Shown: piece by piece, positions 19,544 to 29,991 of the stretch | Numbering within the stretch: position 1 is the stretch's first letter | How the letters are laid out: every line of letters starts with the position of its first letter | Source of the DNA: an uncultured Eubacteriales bacterium | GTDB taxonomy: Bacteria; Bacillota; Clostridia; TANB77; CAG-508 | NCBI GenBank assembly: GCA_902787685.1 | Contig: CADAHH010000001.1 | Location: forward strand, 62,001 to 126,000 | Direction: 5' to 3' | Length of the DNA stretch: 64,000 nt | Made by a program: the position numbers and the translations under genes | The notes under the pieces: generated by a model | Databases searched by the model: none | Seen by the model: only the letters and a program-made list of their open reading frames with translations | Told to the model about the DNA's origin: nothing

Positions 19544-20395
19544 TTATTCTGTATAATTCATTCCATATTGTGCATATAGCCATTTCATATAGTTAAAAGG
19601 TTCAATTGTATCAGGTTTTCCATATTCAATTCCATGAGTATCTACAGTAACAGATGAAATTTTGACATCAGTTACTGGTGTAGATATTTCAGCATTTTGA
19701 TTACTACTATTCTCACCATCTGAGTTTTCATCGGTGCTAGCAGCCTTACATTCAACATTTTCTATATTATGAACAACATCCATTCCTTCTATTACTTTTC
19801 CAAATCCTGCATAATAACCATCTAAATTTGTATGGTTATTTGTTGTCATTATAAAAAATTGAGAACCTGCTGAATTATAAGATTGCTCTGCTAAAGTAGG
19901 TGAATAAGAAGTATAATCAGCTCTTGCCATAGCAAGTGTTCCTTCTGTTAAATTCAAAGTATTATTTTTATATCCATTTGCAATAAATTCACCTTTAATA
20001 TTATAATCTGATGTAGATGTAGCATCATGTCCATTTGAATATTTATATTTTGCATTTTCATCATCTGAATTATATAAATCAGCAAATGTTGGAGAACCTG
20101 TTCCATCACCTTTTGAATCTCCACCTTGTATCATAAAGTCTTTAACAACTCTATGAAATTTAACACCATTATAATATCCATTATTTGCTAATGTAATAAA
20201 GTTTTTTACAGCCTCTGGTGCAAATTCTGGATATAATTCTAATTTTACTGTTCCATAATTTTCAATTTCCATTGTAACAGTTGGATTAGGAATATTTAAA
20301 GTTTTTTTCTTGTAATATCCAAATCCAAGTACTCCTAATATTATTATAATTAAAACTAATGCTATAAGCCAACATATTTTTGAAATGTTTTTCAT
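19544..20395 (-). CDS. membrane-anchored cyclophilin-type peptidylprolyl isomerase
   Basis: 283 residues: one N-terminal membrane helix (ICWLIALVLIIIILGVLGF), then a cyclophilin fold starting with TVTMEIENYGTVKLELYPE. Core motifs are KFHRVVKDFMIQGGD and AGSQFFIMT with a GFGKVIEGMDVV block. An Asn/Asp/Ser-rich insert (about 215-235) precedes the C-terminus. Lacking a clear lipobox, it is likely anchored by the helix and folds proteins outside the membrane. Confidence 0.9.
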   Translation of the reverse strand: MKNISKICWLIALVLIIIILGVLGFGYYKKKTLNIPNPTVTMEIENYGTVKLELYPEFAPEAVKNFITLANNGYYNGVKFHRVVKDFMIQGGDSKGDGTGSPTFADLYNSDDENAKYKYSNGHDATSTSDYNIKGEFIANGYKNNTLNLTEGTLAMARADYTSYSPTLAEQSYNSAGSQFFIMTTNNHTNLDGYYAGFGKVIEGMDVVHNIENVECKAASTDENSDGENSSNQNAEISTPVTDVKISSVTVDTHGIEYGKPDTIEPFNYMKWLYAQYGMNYTE

Positions 20396-20427
20396 TTTTA
20401 AATCTTCCTTTCTTTTTTATATTTATT

Positions 20428-21516
20428 TTAATTAATCATATTGTCAAATACAAATTGCTCCTGCATTCTGCTTAAAGAATTTTTAATATTTCTTGCTCTA
20501 ACTTCTCCAATACCTTCAACATTGTCCAAATCTTCTATACTTGCATCTATAATATGTTGAAAAGATTCAAAGCCCTGTACCAGATTTTCTACAATATTGT
20601 TCGGCATTCTAGGTATTTTACTAAGTATTCTATATCCTCTAGGATATACTCCCACCTCATCAAAATCAGCAAAACTATCATACCCTAGTATTTTTGCAAT
20701 ATTTTGATCTTTTAGTAAATCTTCATATGTTAAATTTATTATTTCATCTATTGATTGCTCTATTGTTTTGTCTTCTATAATTTTATAATCTTTGATAATT
20801 AACTCTTCTTCATTTTCTAAACCTGCAACTAATTGTTCTAACTGCATATCAACCAATCTTCCATCATTTCCAAGTTCTGCAATCTGCCTTTCTATTTCAT
20901 TTACAATTTGCATAACCATCTCTGCTCTTTGAATTACACTGATTACATTTTCTAAAGTTACTATATCATTAAATTCATATTCATTTAAAATATTTAATTT
21001 ACTATCAAAAACCTTTTTGTATTTTTCTAGAGTTTGTATTGCTTGATTTGCTTTATTTAAAACAACAGATGTATCTTCTAAAACATATCTTTCATTATCT
21101 ATAAAAATTGTTATAATATTTCTTCTTTGCGAAATACTTATAACCAATTCTCCTGTTTGTCTTGCAGTTCTTTCTGCAGTTCTATGTCTTGTCCCTGTTT
21201 CGACTGTTGCAATAGAACTATCTGGAAGAAGTTCAGCATTAGCAAATAGAATTTTTTTCATATCTGCACTTAGTACAATTGCACCATCCATTTTGGCAAG
21301 TTCGTATAATTTTGATGGAGTAAAATCTTCATTTATTGTAAATCCACCATCAACAAGTTTATTAATGTTTTCTTCATTATCAGTAAAATAGAGTAATGCT
21401 CCTGTTCTTGCTCTTAAAATGTTTTCTAAACCATTTCTAATTGGTGTTCCAGGTGCTATTTTTTTTAATATTTCTGTTATTTTATCTTCACTTTTTACTC
21501 TCAAATTAAATATCAT
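20428..21516 (-). CDS. disA: DNA integrity scanning diadenylate cyclase DisA
   Basis: 362 residues. The N-terminal DAC domain has the c-di-AMP motifs MDGAIVLS (about residues 75-82) and GTRHRTAERTARQTG (about 108-122). A helical spine follows, and the C-terminal helix-hairpin-helix DNA-binding domain contains IEDLDNVEGIGEVRARNIKN. It makes c-di-AMP from ATP while scanning DNA. No radA neighbour is seen; it lies between a thioesterase and a cyclophilin gene. Confidence 0.96.
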   Translation of the reverse strand: MIFNLRVKSEDKITEILKKIAPGTPIRNGLENILRARTGALLYFTDNEENINKLVDGGFTINEDFTPSKLYELAKMDGAIVLSADMKKILFANAELLPDSSIATVETGTRHRTAERTARQTGELVISISQRRNIITIFIDNERYVLEDTSVVLNKANQAIQTLEKYKKVFDSKLNILNEYEFNDIVTLENVISVIQRAEMVMQIVNEIERQIAELGNDGRLVDMQLEQLVAGLENEEELIIKDYKIIEDKTIEQSIDEIINLTYEDLLKDQNIAKILGYDSFADFDEVGVYPRGYRILSKIPRMPNNIVENLVQGFESFQHIIDASIEDLDNVEGIGEVRARNIKNSLSRMQEQFVFDNMIN

Positions 21517-21597
21517 CCCTTTCTATAATTTTTTGAAATCAAATAAATTTAATATTAAATATATCTTGATTTCATAATTCTTATAATTTATATCTGG

Positions 21598-22323
21598 TTA
21601 ACTAATCTCAATTATTGAATGTAAAACTTTATCATCTTCACTTTTAATTGTAATAATATGTTTATCATTTTCTATAGTATAATAGCATTTTACCTTTTGT
21701 CCTAATAAAATTTGATGTTTATACATAATATTTACATTTTTTAGTTCATCACCAAAGAATATATTTTCAGGTAAATTTTCGTAAGCAAGTTTTAAATAAT
21801 TCAAATTATGCATATGTTTATTTATATCAATATCTGATCTTCTAACATCATATAACATGTTAAATGTTTTTTCATTTGGTTCTGCAATTTTTTCAATATC
21901 TTCTGATTCAAATACATGTATAGTTTCAGAATTATATGGCTCATAGATTTCATCTGTTAATTTTGTTATTCTTTTTGTATTAAAGTCATATAATACCCAT
22001 TTTGATGTAGCAATAGCAACCAATTTATCTTCACAATATACTTCAAAATCACGATATGAAAAGAAATAGTTTTTTGAAATATTTCGTGCCCAAGTCTTAA
22101 TCTGCAACTTTTTTTCATATATGGGTCTATCTAAAACTCTTAATTTCCAATCCATTAATAGCCATGCTCTTTTTTTAGTTTCTATATCATTTGCTCCATA
22201 TCCACAAGTTGCAGAATGTGAGCAAGCAATTTCTTCAAGATATTTTAAATATCCTAAATTAGTTATTTGATTATTTTTACCTATATCTTCAATACCTATT
22301 AGGTATTCTCTTTCAAATTTCAT
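21598..22323 (-). CDS. acyl-ACP thioesterase
   Basis: 241-residue double hot-dog protein resembling the FatA/bacterial acyl-ACP thioesterase family. It has REYLIGIEDIGKNNQITNL at the N-terminus, WLLMDWKLRVLDRP, and the second-domain active-site block RRSDIDINKHMHNLNYLK (Asp, Asn, His). It would release fatty acids from ACP. Common in gut Clostridia as a single gene; no fatty-acid operon is adjacent. Confidence 0.85.
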   Translation of the reverse strand: MKFEREYLIGIEDIGKNNQITNLGYLKYLEEIACSHSATCGYGANDIETKKRAWLLMDWKLRVLDRPIYEKKLQIKTWARNISKNYFFSYRDFEVYCEDKLVAIATSKWVLYDFNTKRITKLTDEIYEPYNSETIHVFESEDIEKIAEPNEKTFNMLYDVRRSDIDINKHMHNLNYLKLAYENLPENIFFGDELKNVNIMYKHQILLGQKVKCYYTIENDKHIITIKSEDDKVLHSIIEIS

Positions 22324-22360
22324 ATATCCTCCAAGTAATAATTTTCATATCATTATTCAA

Positions 22361-22411
22361 TCCGCAACTTGCTTTCATTGTATATGCTTTTTAACGCAGT
22401 CAAAATTGTAA
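22361..22411. repeat. chimeric half-copies of repeat families A and B
   Basis: 22361-22392 (CCGCAACTTGCTTTCATTG...) is one arm of family A. 22393-22411 (GCAGTCAAAATTGTAATTAT) is one arm of family B and ends at the pgi stop codon. Two elements appear to have recombined here. Confidence 0.6.
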
Positions 22412-23731
22412 TTATTTCGCAGCGTATCCTGGTTTTTTAAGAAGTCTAAACATATTACTCTTATACGCCTCCACCCCTGGTTGATTAAAAGGATTTACTC
22501 CTAAAATATTTCCAGACATAGCAGTAGCTAATTCAAAGAAATAAATAAGACCTCCTAAATTTTCTTCATCTAATTTTTCAAGAGAAATGTGAATATTAGG
22601 TACTCCTCCAGAAACATGAGCTTCTATTGTACCTTCCATAGCTTTTTTATTAACATAATCCAAATCTTTTCCAGCTAAATAGTTTAATCCATCAAGATTA
22701 TCATCATCTGAATTAATTGTTATATTTGATTTTGGGTTATCTATACTTATAACAGTTTCAAAAAGATTTCTCAAACCTTCTTGCATATATTGCCCCATAG
22801 AATGTAAATCTGTTGTTAAGTCTATTCCTGCTGGAAATATTCCTTCTTGTTCTTTTCCCTCACTTTCTCCATAAAGCTGTTTTAACCATTCTGTCATATA
22901 ATGCATCTTTGGTTCATAATTAGCAAAAACTTCAATTGTTTTATTATCCTTATATAAAATGTTTCTTAAAACTGCATATTGATAACACTCATTATATTTC
23001 AAATTACTATCATTATAATTATCTTGTGCAAGTTTTGCACCATTCATTAATTTCTCAATATCTATTCCAGCACATGCTATTGGAAGTAGTCCAACAGGTG
23101 TTAATACAGAAAATCTTCCACCAATATTATCAGGAATAACAAAAGTTTCATATCCTTCTTCATCTGATAGAGTTTTTAAAGCTCCTTTGGCTTTATCTGT
23201 AGTTACATAGATTCTACTTCTAGCTTCATCAATGCCATATTTATTTTCTAATATTTCTCTAAAAATTCTAAAGGCAATTGCTGGTTCTGTAGTAGTCCCA
23301 GATTTTGATATTACATTTATTGAAAAGTCTTTATCTCCAATTACTTCAATTAATTCATTAATATAGTTTGGATTTAAATTATTTCCAGCATATAATACTA
23401 GCGTATGTTTTCTTTGTTTTAAAGTTTGCATTTGATAAAAAGAACTGCTTAATGCTTCAATTACAGCTCTTGCACCTAAATAAGATCCTCCAATTCCAAT
23501 AACTAAAAGTATGTCCGAGTCTTTGTTTATTCTTTTTGCGGCTGTTTGAATTCTTTTAAATTCTTTTTTATCATAATTTGTAGGAAGATCTAACCATCCA
23601 ACAAAATCTTTTTCATCATCTTTTCTTCTGTGTAAATCTTTATGTATATTTTCAACCTGCTCTTTATATTTCATAATCTCCTTTTTATCTATTCCAGCAT
23701 TTTTTAAGTCAATTTTAATTTCCATAAACAT
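22412..23731 (-). CDS. pgi: glucose-6-phosphate isomerase
   Basis: 439-residue glycolytic enzyme of normal short Bacillota length. Motifs: [17 protein letters not shown] (about residues 80-96), [31 protein letters not shown] and [12 protein letters not shown] near the end. Starts at 23731 and 23725 are both possible behind AAGGAAGAAGG. A family A/B repeat abuts its stop codon. Confidence 0.96.
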   Translation of the reverse strand: MFMEIKIDLKNAGIDKKEIMKYKEQVENIHKDLHRRKDDEKDFVGWLDLPTNYDKKEFKRIQTAAKRINKDSDILLVIGIGGSYLGARAVIEALSSSFYQMQTLKQRKHTLVLYAGNNLNPNYINELIEVIGDKDFSINVISKSGTTTEPAIAFRIFREILENKYGIDEARSRIYVTTDKAKGALKTLSDEEGYETFVIPDNIGGRFSVLTPVGLLPIACAGIDIEKLMNGAKLAQDNYNDSNLKYNECYQYAVLRNILYKDNKTIEVFANYEPKMHYMTEWLKQLYGESEGKEQEGIFPAGIDLTTDLHSMGQYMQEGLRNLFETVISIDNPKSNITINSDDDNLDGLNYLAGKDLDYVNKKAMEGTIEAHVSGGVPNIHISLEKLDEENLGGLIYFFELATAMSGNILGVNPFNQPGVEAYKSNMFRLLKKPGYAAK

Positions 23732-23856
23732 CTACCTTCTTCCTTTATTTAATTTCAAAAGTAATTTTACACTAAAAAAAAGAAAATCACAATAGATTTT
23801 TGTGATTTTCTTATAATTTCTTTTACATTCTTTTTCTTTTAATACTATATTATGTT

Positions 23857-23935
23857 CGCAACTTAGCTGTGCATTGTATATGCTTTTTTCTCGTCTAAAG
23901 CACGAAAAAAGATATACAATGCCGTAGTTAGCTAC
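23857..23935. repeat. palindrome family A, copy 1
   Basis: Imperfect 79-base palindrome. The left arm has GTGCATTGTATATGCTTTTTTC and the right arm GAAAAAAGATATACAATGCC, around a CTAAAG loop. Near-identical copies lie at 33938-34020 and, interrupted, at 27036-27236. It lies between rpmA and pgi and may serve as their transcript end. Confidence 0.8.
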
Positions 23936-23975
23936 TATATAGTATAAAAAATTTATTTTAAATTATAACATTAAA

Positions 23976-24236
23976 TTAAGCTGATGCTGGATATACACTT
24001 ACCTTTTTCTTAGTTTTACCTTTTCTTTCGAATTTAACTGTTCCATCAACTAAAGCAAAAAGTGTGTCATCACTACCTTTTCCAACATTAGTTCCAGGAT
24101 GTATTTTTGTTCCTCTTTGTCTAACAAGAATATTTCCTGCTAATACAAATTGTCCATCAGCTCTTTTTACACCTAAACGTTTTGACTGACTATCTCTACC
24201 GTTTCTTGTACTACCTTGCCCAACGTGATGTGCCAT
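23976..24236 (-). CDS. rpmA: 50S ribosomal protein L27 without a cleavable leader
   Basis: 86 residues starting [16 protein letters not shown] at an ATG with GGGAG 9 bases upstream. Most Bacillota L27 proteins carry a short N-terminal extension ending in FFA that is removed by the Prp protease; here it is absent. The gap to rplU is under 60 bases, so no prp gene sits between them. The mature N-terminus therefore arises directly, as in Gram-negative bacteria. Confidence 0.95.
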   Translation of the reverse strand: MAHHVGQGSTRNGRDSQSKRLGVKRADGQFVLAGNILVRQRGTKIHPGTNVGKGSDDTLFALVDGTVKFERKGKTKKKVSVYPASA

Positions 24237-24293
24237 ATTTCTCAACTCCCTTCGATTTTATTTTATATCTCTTTTAATAAAATACATTTTAAT

Positions 24294-24668
24294 TTATGCT
24301 TCTACTTTTTCAGCTACTTTTGCAGTTTCTTTTTTCTCTTCGGCTTTTTTTGTAGCAGTTGTCTTAATTGAAGTTATTTCAACTTTTGTGTATGGTTGTC
24401 TATGTCCTTGTTTTTTTCTTTCATTCTTTTTAGGTTTCATTTTAAATACAATTATTTTTTTAGCCTTTCCATGAGAAACAACTTTTCCCTCAACCTTTAC
24501 ACCTGTAACATAAGGATTTCCTACTTGTACTTTTCCATCATTAGATACTAAAACTACATTATCAAATGTAACTTTTTTACCTTCTTCTGCATCTAATTTT
24601 TCGAAAAATACTACATCTCCTTCTGAAACTTTGTACTGTCTTCCACAGCTTTCAATTATTGCGTACAT
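24294..24668 (-). CDS. rplU: 50S ribosomal protein L21
   Basis: 124 residues beginning [18 protein letters not shown]. The core ends near residue 102 with [14 protein letters not shown] Lys/Glu/Ala-rich tail ([18 protein letters not shown]) extends beyond the usual 103 residues. First gene of the rplU-rpmA pair, behind a consensus promoter and a structured leader. Confidence 0.96.
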   Translation of the reverse strand: MYAIIESCGRQYKVSEGDVVFFEKLDAEEGKKVTFDNVVLVSNDGKVQVGNPYVTGVKVEGKVVSHGKAKKIIVFKMKPKKNERKKQGHRQPYTKVEITSIKTTATKKAEEKKETAKVAEKVEA

Positions 24669-24766
24669 TCCAAATGCACCTCCTTATTTGTATACTCGCT
24701 AATCCTTAATTTCAGGTAGTTGTTATATTATCAACATTTTCAAACCTTGACTAAGCGGATTACAGA
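24669..24766 (-). promoter_or_regulatory. candidate L21 leader RNA
   Basis: The transcript from the promoter at 24772-24800 would have a leader of about 100 bases. TAATCCGCTTAG near its 5' end can pair with GGATTAGCG just before the ribosome site (24695-24708). L21 leaders of this kind are known in Bacillota; I cannot check the covariance model here. Confidence 0.45.
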
Positions 24767-24771
24767 AAACT

Positions 24772-24800
24772 ATTATACTATATAATTCTGTGCTTGTCAA
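24772..24800 (-). promoter_or_regulatory. consensus sigma-A promoter of rplU-rpmA
   Basis: Minus strand: TTGACA (24800-24795), 17 bases, TATAAT (24777-24772). A perfect match to consensus. Confidence 0.88.
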
Positions 24801-24824
24801 TGGTTTTGCGAATAATTTTTCTCT

Positions 24825-25442
24825 TTATAAATTGCTACTATTCTTAACCACCTTTAGTCTTGTAAATTCCTCTCTTTCTGCTTCTTCTAATGTACTTGTT
24901 ATTTTTCTTGCTAATTCTTCATCTTTTGGTATTATTATTTCTTTTAAAGCCTTTGATCTTCTTTCATTTTTTTCAATTGCTTTTTTTAATTCTACAATAG
25001 AATCATCTACTTCAGCGAGCTTTATTAGTATTCTTTTTAAGGTCGTAAAATCAATAATACTCTCATCAACTTCAACTGTTGTATGATATAATCCATAATT
25101 TGGCTCTAATTCTTGTTCTTGATAAATACATGATGGCATTTCCACTCCCATCACACTCAAATATTTTACACTTATTGAGTTATCTTTTTTTATTGCATTT
25201 GAAATATCAATTAATTCATCAAAGCCAACATCAACAATTGCTTTGTTTAAAGCTCCTTGTGCATGTGATAAAACTTCATTTAATTGTTGTTGTAGTTTTT
25301 CTTTTTTGGTTTTATATTCTTCAAGTTTTCTTTTAAGAATTAATGATTTATCTTCTAGAAGCTTTTGTCCGCTTTTTCTCTGTTTAATTGTATTTTGAAG
25401 TTTTATTAAATTATTTTTGGTCGGCAAATAAACTGCTCTCAT
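24825..25442 (-). CDS. ntpD: V-type ATP synthase subunit D
   Basis: 205 residues, long coiled coil at both ends (central rotor stalk). The N-terminus PTKNNLIKLQNTIKQ and the helical hairpin DDSIVELKKAIEKNERRSKALKEI fit the subunit D pattern. Starts at 25442 with GAGGAAAATACT upstream. Last gene of the V-ATPase operon, separated from ntpB by a 195-base palindrome. Confidence 0.85.
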   Translation of the reverse strand: MRAVYLPTKNNLIKLQNTIKQRKSGQKLLEDKSLILKRKLEEYKTKKEKLQQQLNEVLSHAQGALNKAIVDVGFDELIDISNAIKKDNSISVKYLSVMGVEMPSCIYQEQELEPNYGLYHTTVEVDESIIDFTTLKRILIKLAEVDDSIVELKKAIEKNERRSKALKEIIIPKDEELARKITSTLEEAEREEFTRLKVVKNSSNL

Positions 25443-25461
25443 AGTATTTTCCTCACTTTTT

Positions 25462-25656
25462 TATTACTAGTCAGCAGGTATGCACTAAAAGTCCGCGCAG
25501 GGCGATACTTTTTATTTTTAAACGATGGTCTCGGGGGGACCGCTGAGGGCTGTTAAATGCGATAGCATTGTTACAGCCCCAGTGGGAAGACCTGAGAAAA
25601 AAATAAAAAGTTTTGCCCGTTGCAGGACTTAACTTGTTTTAAAGCTGACTAGTAAT
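25462..25656. repeat. palindrome family C, full copy
   Basis: Terminal arms TTACTAGTCAGC and GCTGACTAGTAA frame nested inner arms, including CGATGGTCTCGGGGGGACCG and a GC-rich heart that is striking in this AT-rich genome. It lies between ntpB and ntpD. A half copy with the same inner arm lies at 29992-30070 in the same operon. No reading frame. Confidence 0.8.
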
Positions 25657-25676
25657 AAATGTATTAATTTAGTATT

Positions 25677-26990
25677 TTACTCAACAATTTTAAGCAATTC
25701 TTTCATTAAATCTAGAGTCTCGTCAATACTTCTATTCTCGTAGATTCCTTGATTTAAGAATTTATTTTCAAATTCTTCTCCAAATTTAATGTATTTTTTA
25801 TCTATTTCTGATAAATCAGCTTCTCCTAAAACTGTTGCTAATGCTCTTGCATCTTGAACTTTTGAATAAGCTGAAAAAATCTTATTTGAAAGCTCTGCGT
25901 GATTTTTGCGAGTATAACCTTCTCCAATTCCATCTTTCATAAGTCTTGAAAGTGATTGTAAAATATCTATTGGTGGATTGATCCCTTTTTGATATAAATC
26001 TCTTCCTAAAACAATTTGTCCTTCTGTAATATATCCTGTTAAATCAGGAATTGGGTGAGCTATATCATCATTTGGCATAGTTAAAATTGGTATTTGAGTA
26101 ATTGAGCCTTCCCTTCCTTCTATCATTCCAGCTCTTTCATAGATTGATGCAAAATCACTATATAAATAACCCGGATATCCTTTTCTACTAGGTATTTCCC
26201 CTTTTAGTGTTGATACTTCTCTTAATGCTTCAGCATAAGATGTCATATCTGTTAAAACTGTTAAAACTTGATATCCCAAATCATATGCTAAATATTCAGC
26301 ACAAGTTAGTGCGACTTTTGGTGTTAGAATTCTTTCAACTGATGCATCATTTGATAAATTTTGAAACATTACAACTTTTGATAAAACTCCATTTTCTTCA
26401 AAACTTTTCCTATAAAACTCTGCTGTTTCAAACTCTGCACCCATTAAGCCAAATACAATTGCAAATTTATCTCCATCAGTAATATTAGATTGTCTAATTA
26501 TTCTTTCTGCAAGCTCATTATGATTAAGCCCACTTCCTGAAAAAATGGGAATTTTTTGCCCACGAATTATTGTCATTAATCCATCTATTGCAGAAATTCC
26601 TGTGTGTATATAATTTCTAGGGTATTTTCTTGCAATTGGGTTAATTGGGTTTGAATTAATATCTCTTTTTATTCTTGCATTAATTTCACCTAAACCATCA
26701 ATAGGATTTCCTGCACCATCAAAAATCCTACCAAGCATTAAAGGTGAAAGTTTAAGTTTTAACGGTTCACCCATAAATTCTGTTTGAACACTTTTTATAT
26801 TTATATCATCTGTTCCTTTATATACTTGAATTGTAGTTATGTCTTTATCAAGTCTTAAAATATTTCCTACTCTTGTTTCTCCATTTTTTAGAGTTATTTG
26901 AACTTGCTCTTCAAAAGAAACATCTTTAGGTGTTTTTATAAATACTAGTGGCCCATTTATTTGCTCTAAGCCTAAATATTTTACTTTCAT
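25677..26990 (-). CDS. ntpB: V-type ATP synthase subunit B
   Basis: Non-catalytic hexamer subunit, about 437 residues from the ATG at 26990 ([22 protein letters not shown] upstream). Family blocks: [50 protein letters not shown] and [12 protein letters not shown]. It alternates with subunit A in the soluble head. Longer open sequence upstream lacks a ribosome site. Confidence 0.95.
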   Translation of the reverse strand: MKVKYLGLEQINGPLVFIKTPKDVSFEEQVQITLKNGETRVGNILRLDKDITTIQVYKGTDDINIKSVQTEFMGEPLKLKLSPLMLGRIFDGAGNPIDGLGEINARIKRDINSNPINPIARKYPRNYIHTGISAIDGLMTIIRGQKIPIFSGSGLNHNELAERIIRQSNITDGDKFAIVFGLMGAEFETAEFYRKSFEENGVLSKVVMFQNLSNDASVERILTPKVALTCAEYLAYDLGYQVLTVLTDMTSYAEALREVSTLKGEIPSRKGYPGYLYSDFASIYERAGMIEGREGSITQIPILTMPNDDIAHPIPDLTGYITEGQIVLGRDLYQKGINPPIDILQSLSRLMKDGIGEGYTRKNHAELSNKIFSAYSKVQDARALATVLGEADLSEIDKKYIKFGEEFENKFLNQGIYENRSIDETLDLMKELLKIVE

Positions 26991-27035
26991 AAATAATACC
27001 TTTCTCTCTAACAATTCACAAACAAGCTTATATAT

Positions 27036-27236
27036 TGTAGAGTAGCAACGGGCGGCATTGTATATCTTTTTTCGTGCTTTAGTCGAGAAAACCAGAAATA
27101 AGATTTTGTACGCATATTAAATGCTACAAAATCTAAATTCTGCCATAACTCTCCTCTAAGTCAAGTCTATCATCTTACGATGATGACTTTCCTAGAGTAT
27201 AGAAAAAAGCATATACAATGAAAGCAAAGTTGCGGA
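27036..27236. repeat. palindrome family A, copy interrupted by a second palindrome
   Basis: The outer parts match family A arms in reverse orientation (GCATTGTATATCTTTTTTCG at the left, AAAAAAGCATATACAATG at the right). Between about 27090 and 27201 sits an unrelated 112-base insert that has its own hairpins (AGATTTTGTA with TACAAAATCT; ATCATCTTACGATGAT). It separates ntpB and ntpA. Confidence 0.75.
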
Positions 27237-27282
27237 TTTAGTAATGCTGTAAATTCTATATTATAAATAGTATGGTTTGAAA

Positions 27283-29055
27283 CTATATATGTTCTTTGTA
27301 GTCTTCTTCAAGTTTTTTTAGCTTTGTTTTTACTCTCATGTCAAATTCATCAATTTTTTCAAGCTCATCATTTCTAACAGTATTTTTTATTTCCTTAAAA
27401 TCTTCAAATATTCCTGTCTTTTTTATTTCTGATAATGGAATAGATTTTTCTATTAATTTAAATGATCTGTCATTAATTAGTAAAACAGTTTGCATCATTT
27501 TATATTGTTTTTCAATTGGCACATAAGTATCAATTTCACTAAAGGAATTTTGTCTTAAAAAACCTACTCTAATTGCTTCTGCTACTTCTAAAGTTAGTTT
27601 TTTATCATCAGATAACACATCTTGTCCAACAACTTTTGCAATTTCTTGCAGTTCATTTTCTTTCTCTAAAATTTCTACTATTCTCCTTCTATTATCTTGA
27701 AAATCAGAATCTATATTTTCTTCAAACCATTCTGAAAGCCCATCTACATACTCACTATAGCTTATATTCCAGTCTATAGCTGGATAATGCCTTGAATAAG
27801 CTAAATCTCTTTTTAATCCCCAGAATACATGTACAAATCTTTTTGTATTTTGTGTTACTGGTTCTGAAAAATCAGAACCTTGTGGTGAAACAGCACCAAT
27901 TATAGTAACAGAACCCTGTGTTCCGTTTAAGTTTTTAACTTCTCCTGCTCTTCCATAAAACTCAGAAAGTCTTGATGGCAAATATGAAGGAAATCCTTCT
28001 TCTGCTGGCATTTCCTCAAGTCTACCAGATATTTCTCTTAATGCTTCAGCCCATCTAGATGTAGAATCTGCCATAATTGCTACATTATAACCCATATCCC
28101 TATAGTATTCTGCAATTGTAATTCCAGTATAAATTGAAGCTTCTCTTGCAGCAACAGGCATATTTGAAGTATTGGCAATTAAAACCGTTCTTTGCATTAG
28201 CGGTTTTCCAGATTTTGGGTCATTAAGTTTTGGAAAATCTTCTAATACTTCTGTCATCTCATTTCCACGTTCTCCACATCCAATATATACGATAATATCA
28301 GCATCTGACCATTTAGCAAGTTGATGTTGTGTAACTGTTTTTCCTGTTCCAAAACCACCCGGAATCATTGCAGTTCCACCTTTTGCAATTGGAAATAAGC
28401 TGTCTATTACTCTTTGCCCTGTAATTAAAGGTTTAGTTAAACTCATTCTTGTATCATAAGGTCTTTGTTTTCTAACAGGCCATTTTTGCATCATATTTAA
28501 TTCTATTGTTTTTCCATCTTCTGTTAAAATCTTGGCTATACAGTCTTTTGCTGTATATTCTCCTTCTTGTGCAATTTCAGCAATTTTTGCTTCTCCCTTA
28601 TAAGTGCACATTATTTTATTTGTAATTAATTCAGTTTCTTTAACTTCTCCTAAAATAGAATTCAAACTTACTTTATCACCAACATTTACTGTGGGAACAA
28701 AATGCCATTTTCTATTTAAATCTATACTAATACTTGAAGACCCTCTTTTAATAAAATCTCCATCTAAATCTTTTAAACTTTTCAAAGGTCTACCAATTCC
28801 ATCAAATATATTACTGATTATACCTGGTCCTAAAGTTATACTTAAAGATTCCTCTAAACCTATAACTTCTTCGCCAATTTTTAACCCTGTAGTATCTTCA
28901 TAACTTTGAATTGTGGCAATGTCTCTATTTAGTTTAATAACTTCACCTAATATTTTTTTACTAGATATATGCACTATATCATGCATTGCAAAATCGCCTT
29001 CACCTTTTGCAAGTATTACTGGTCCATCTATTGAAATAATGTATTTCTTTTGCAT
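27283..29055 (-). CDS. ntpA: V-type ATP synthase catalytic subunit A
   Basis: 590 residues from ATG 29055 ([25 protein letters not shown] 10 bases upstream). Walker A is GGFGTGKT, preceded by GGTAMIP. Catalytic blocks [20 protein letters not shown] and [23 protein letters not shown] follow, and the subunit-A bulge lies at about residues 110-200. It hydrolyses or makes ATP in the head piece. The extra upstream codons derive from a TCTCAC spacer repeat. Confidence 0.96.
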   Translation of the reverse strand: MQKKYIISIDGPVILAKGEGDFAMHDIVHISSKKILGEVIKLNRDIATIQSYEDTTGLKIGEEVIGLEESLSITLGPGIISNIFDGIGRPLKSLKDLDGDFIKRGSSSISIDLNRKWHFVPTVNVGDKVSLNSILGEVKETELITNKIMCTYKGEAKIAEIAQEGEYTAKDCIAKILTEDGKTIELNMMQKWPVRKQRPYDTRMSLTKPLITGQRVIDSLFPIAKGGTAMIPGGFGTGKTVTQHQLAKWSDADIIVYIGCGERGNEMTEVLEDFPKLNDPKSGKPLMQRTVLIANTSNMPVAAREASIYTGITIAEYYRDMGYNVAIMADSTSRWAEALREISGRLEEMPAEEGFPSYLPSRLSEFYGRAGEVKNLNGTQGSVTIIGAVSPQGSDFSEPVTQNTKRFVHVFWGLKRDLAYSRHYPAIDWNISYSEYVDGLSEWFEENIDSDFQDNRRRIVEILEKENELQEIAKVVGQDVLSDDKKLTLEVAEAIRVGFLRQNSFSEIDTYVPIEKQYKMMQTVLLINDRSFKLIEKSIPLSEIKKTGIFEDFKEIKNTVRNDELEKIDEFDMRVKTKLKKLEEDYKEHI

Positions 29056-29081
29056 ATTATTCATTCCCTTCGTATATTGCT

Positions 29082-29124
29082 GTGAGAAGTGTGAGGTGTG
29101 ATTTCTCACTTCCTACATCTCACT
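29082..29124. repeat. TCTCAC/GTGAGA spacer repeat
   Basis: Runs such as GAGAAGTGTGAGGTGTGA and TCTCACTTCCTACATCTCAC form a degenerate 7-8-base periodic repeat. Similar tracts lie at 15646-15672, 16995-17012, 29709-29737, 30492-30507 and 47750-47813, always between genes. Confidence 0.65.
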
Positions 29125-29144
29125 TATAACCCGTTTTTTCATTA

Positions 29145-29705
29145 CTAGGCCATTATCTCATTCAACGTATTCATCAACGTATTATCAATAAAAATCCCTT
29201 GTAATTCATTTGCTACTATACATCCTCCTATATTATCATCAGGCATTTCTATTATTTTTGAACCAAATGTTGTTCTAATTTCATTTTCAAATTTAGAAAT
29301 ATCATTTTTGGTTAAATAAATGTCTATTGAATTTTTGTTTTCAATCTTTTCAAATGCAATTTGAATATTATTTTTTAAAAAGTTTTTATATTGCTCTTGA
29401 TTTACAAATTCTTTTAATTTAGATATACACTTTTCTTTGATTTCTTTTTTTATATTTTTTTCTTCTTCTATTATTTTTTTCTTACATTCTATTTCAAAAT
29501 TGTAAATTTTTTTATTACATTCTTTTTCAATGTTTTGCATATTTTTATTATAATTGATTTCTTTCTTTTTTTCATATTTTGCAATTTCTTGTATAATAGA
29601 ATTACTGATTTCATCTTCAACTTCTTGCTTTATTTGCAAATAATCTTTATTTGACATTTCTTCTACACTGTTTTTAAAATCAGTTAATTTTTCTTCTAAA
29701 TTCAT
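29145..29705 (-). CDS. ntpE: V-type ATP synthase subunit E
   Basis: 186-residue peripheral stalk protein. The N-terminal two thirds is a Lys/Glu-rich coiled coil (residues about 1-110). The C-terminal part has the subunit E-like block DNIGGCIVANELQGIFIDNTL. It connects head and membrane parts. Position between subunits F and A matches other bacterial V-ATPase operons. Confidence 0.85.
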   Translation of the reverse strand: MNLEEKLTDFKNSVEEMSNKDYLQIKQEVEDEISNSIIQEIAKYEKKKEINYNKNMQNIEKECNKKIYNFEIECKKKIIEEEKNIKKEIKEKCISKLKEFVNQEQYKNFLKNNIQIAFEKIENKNSIDIYLTKNDISKFENEIRTTFGSKIIEMPDDNIGGCIVANELQGIFIDNTLMNTLNEIMA

Positions 29706-29732
29706 CCAACTTCACACCTCTCACATCTCACA

Positions 29733-29966
29733 TCAAATAATTGTTATAAGTGGTAATTTTTGGCTTATCCTAATTTTATCTATTTTTTCTTTCAGTTCAG
29801 TATAAATACTTTTGCTAATTACTAATATACCAATATTTTCATTTTTTGTAATTTCATTAATCCTTTTTTCGATTTCTATTTTTTCTTTTAAAGTTATAGC
29901 TTCACATCCAGCTAGTTTTAAGCCAACTTCTAATTCTTGATTATCAGTGATACAGTATATCTTCAT
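29733..29966 (-). CDS. ntpF: V-type ATP synthase subunit F (short)
   Basis: 77 residues, Rossmann-like: MKIYCITDNQELEVGLKLAGCEA, NIGILVISKSIYTELKEKIDKI, LPLITII. Family members usually have about 100 residues; the C-terminal helix is missing here and the gene stops at a TCTCAC-type repeat. No CGG lies near the end, so the shortness is not explained by recoding. Confidence 0.8.
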   Translation of the reverse strand: MKIYCITDNQELEVGLKLAGCEAITLKEKIEIEKRINEITKNENIGILVISKSIYTELKEKIDKIRISQKLPLITII

Positions 29967-29991
29967 TTTTTCACATCCAAGCTCTTTAATA

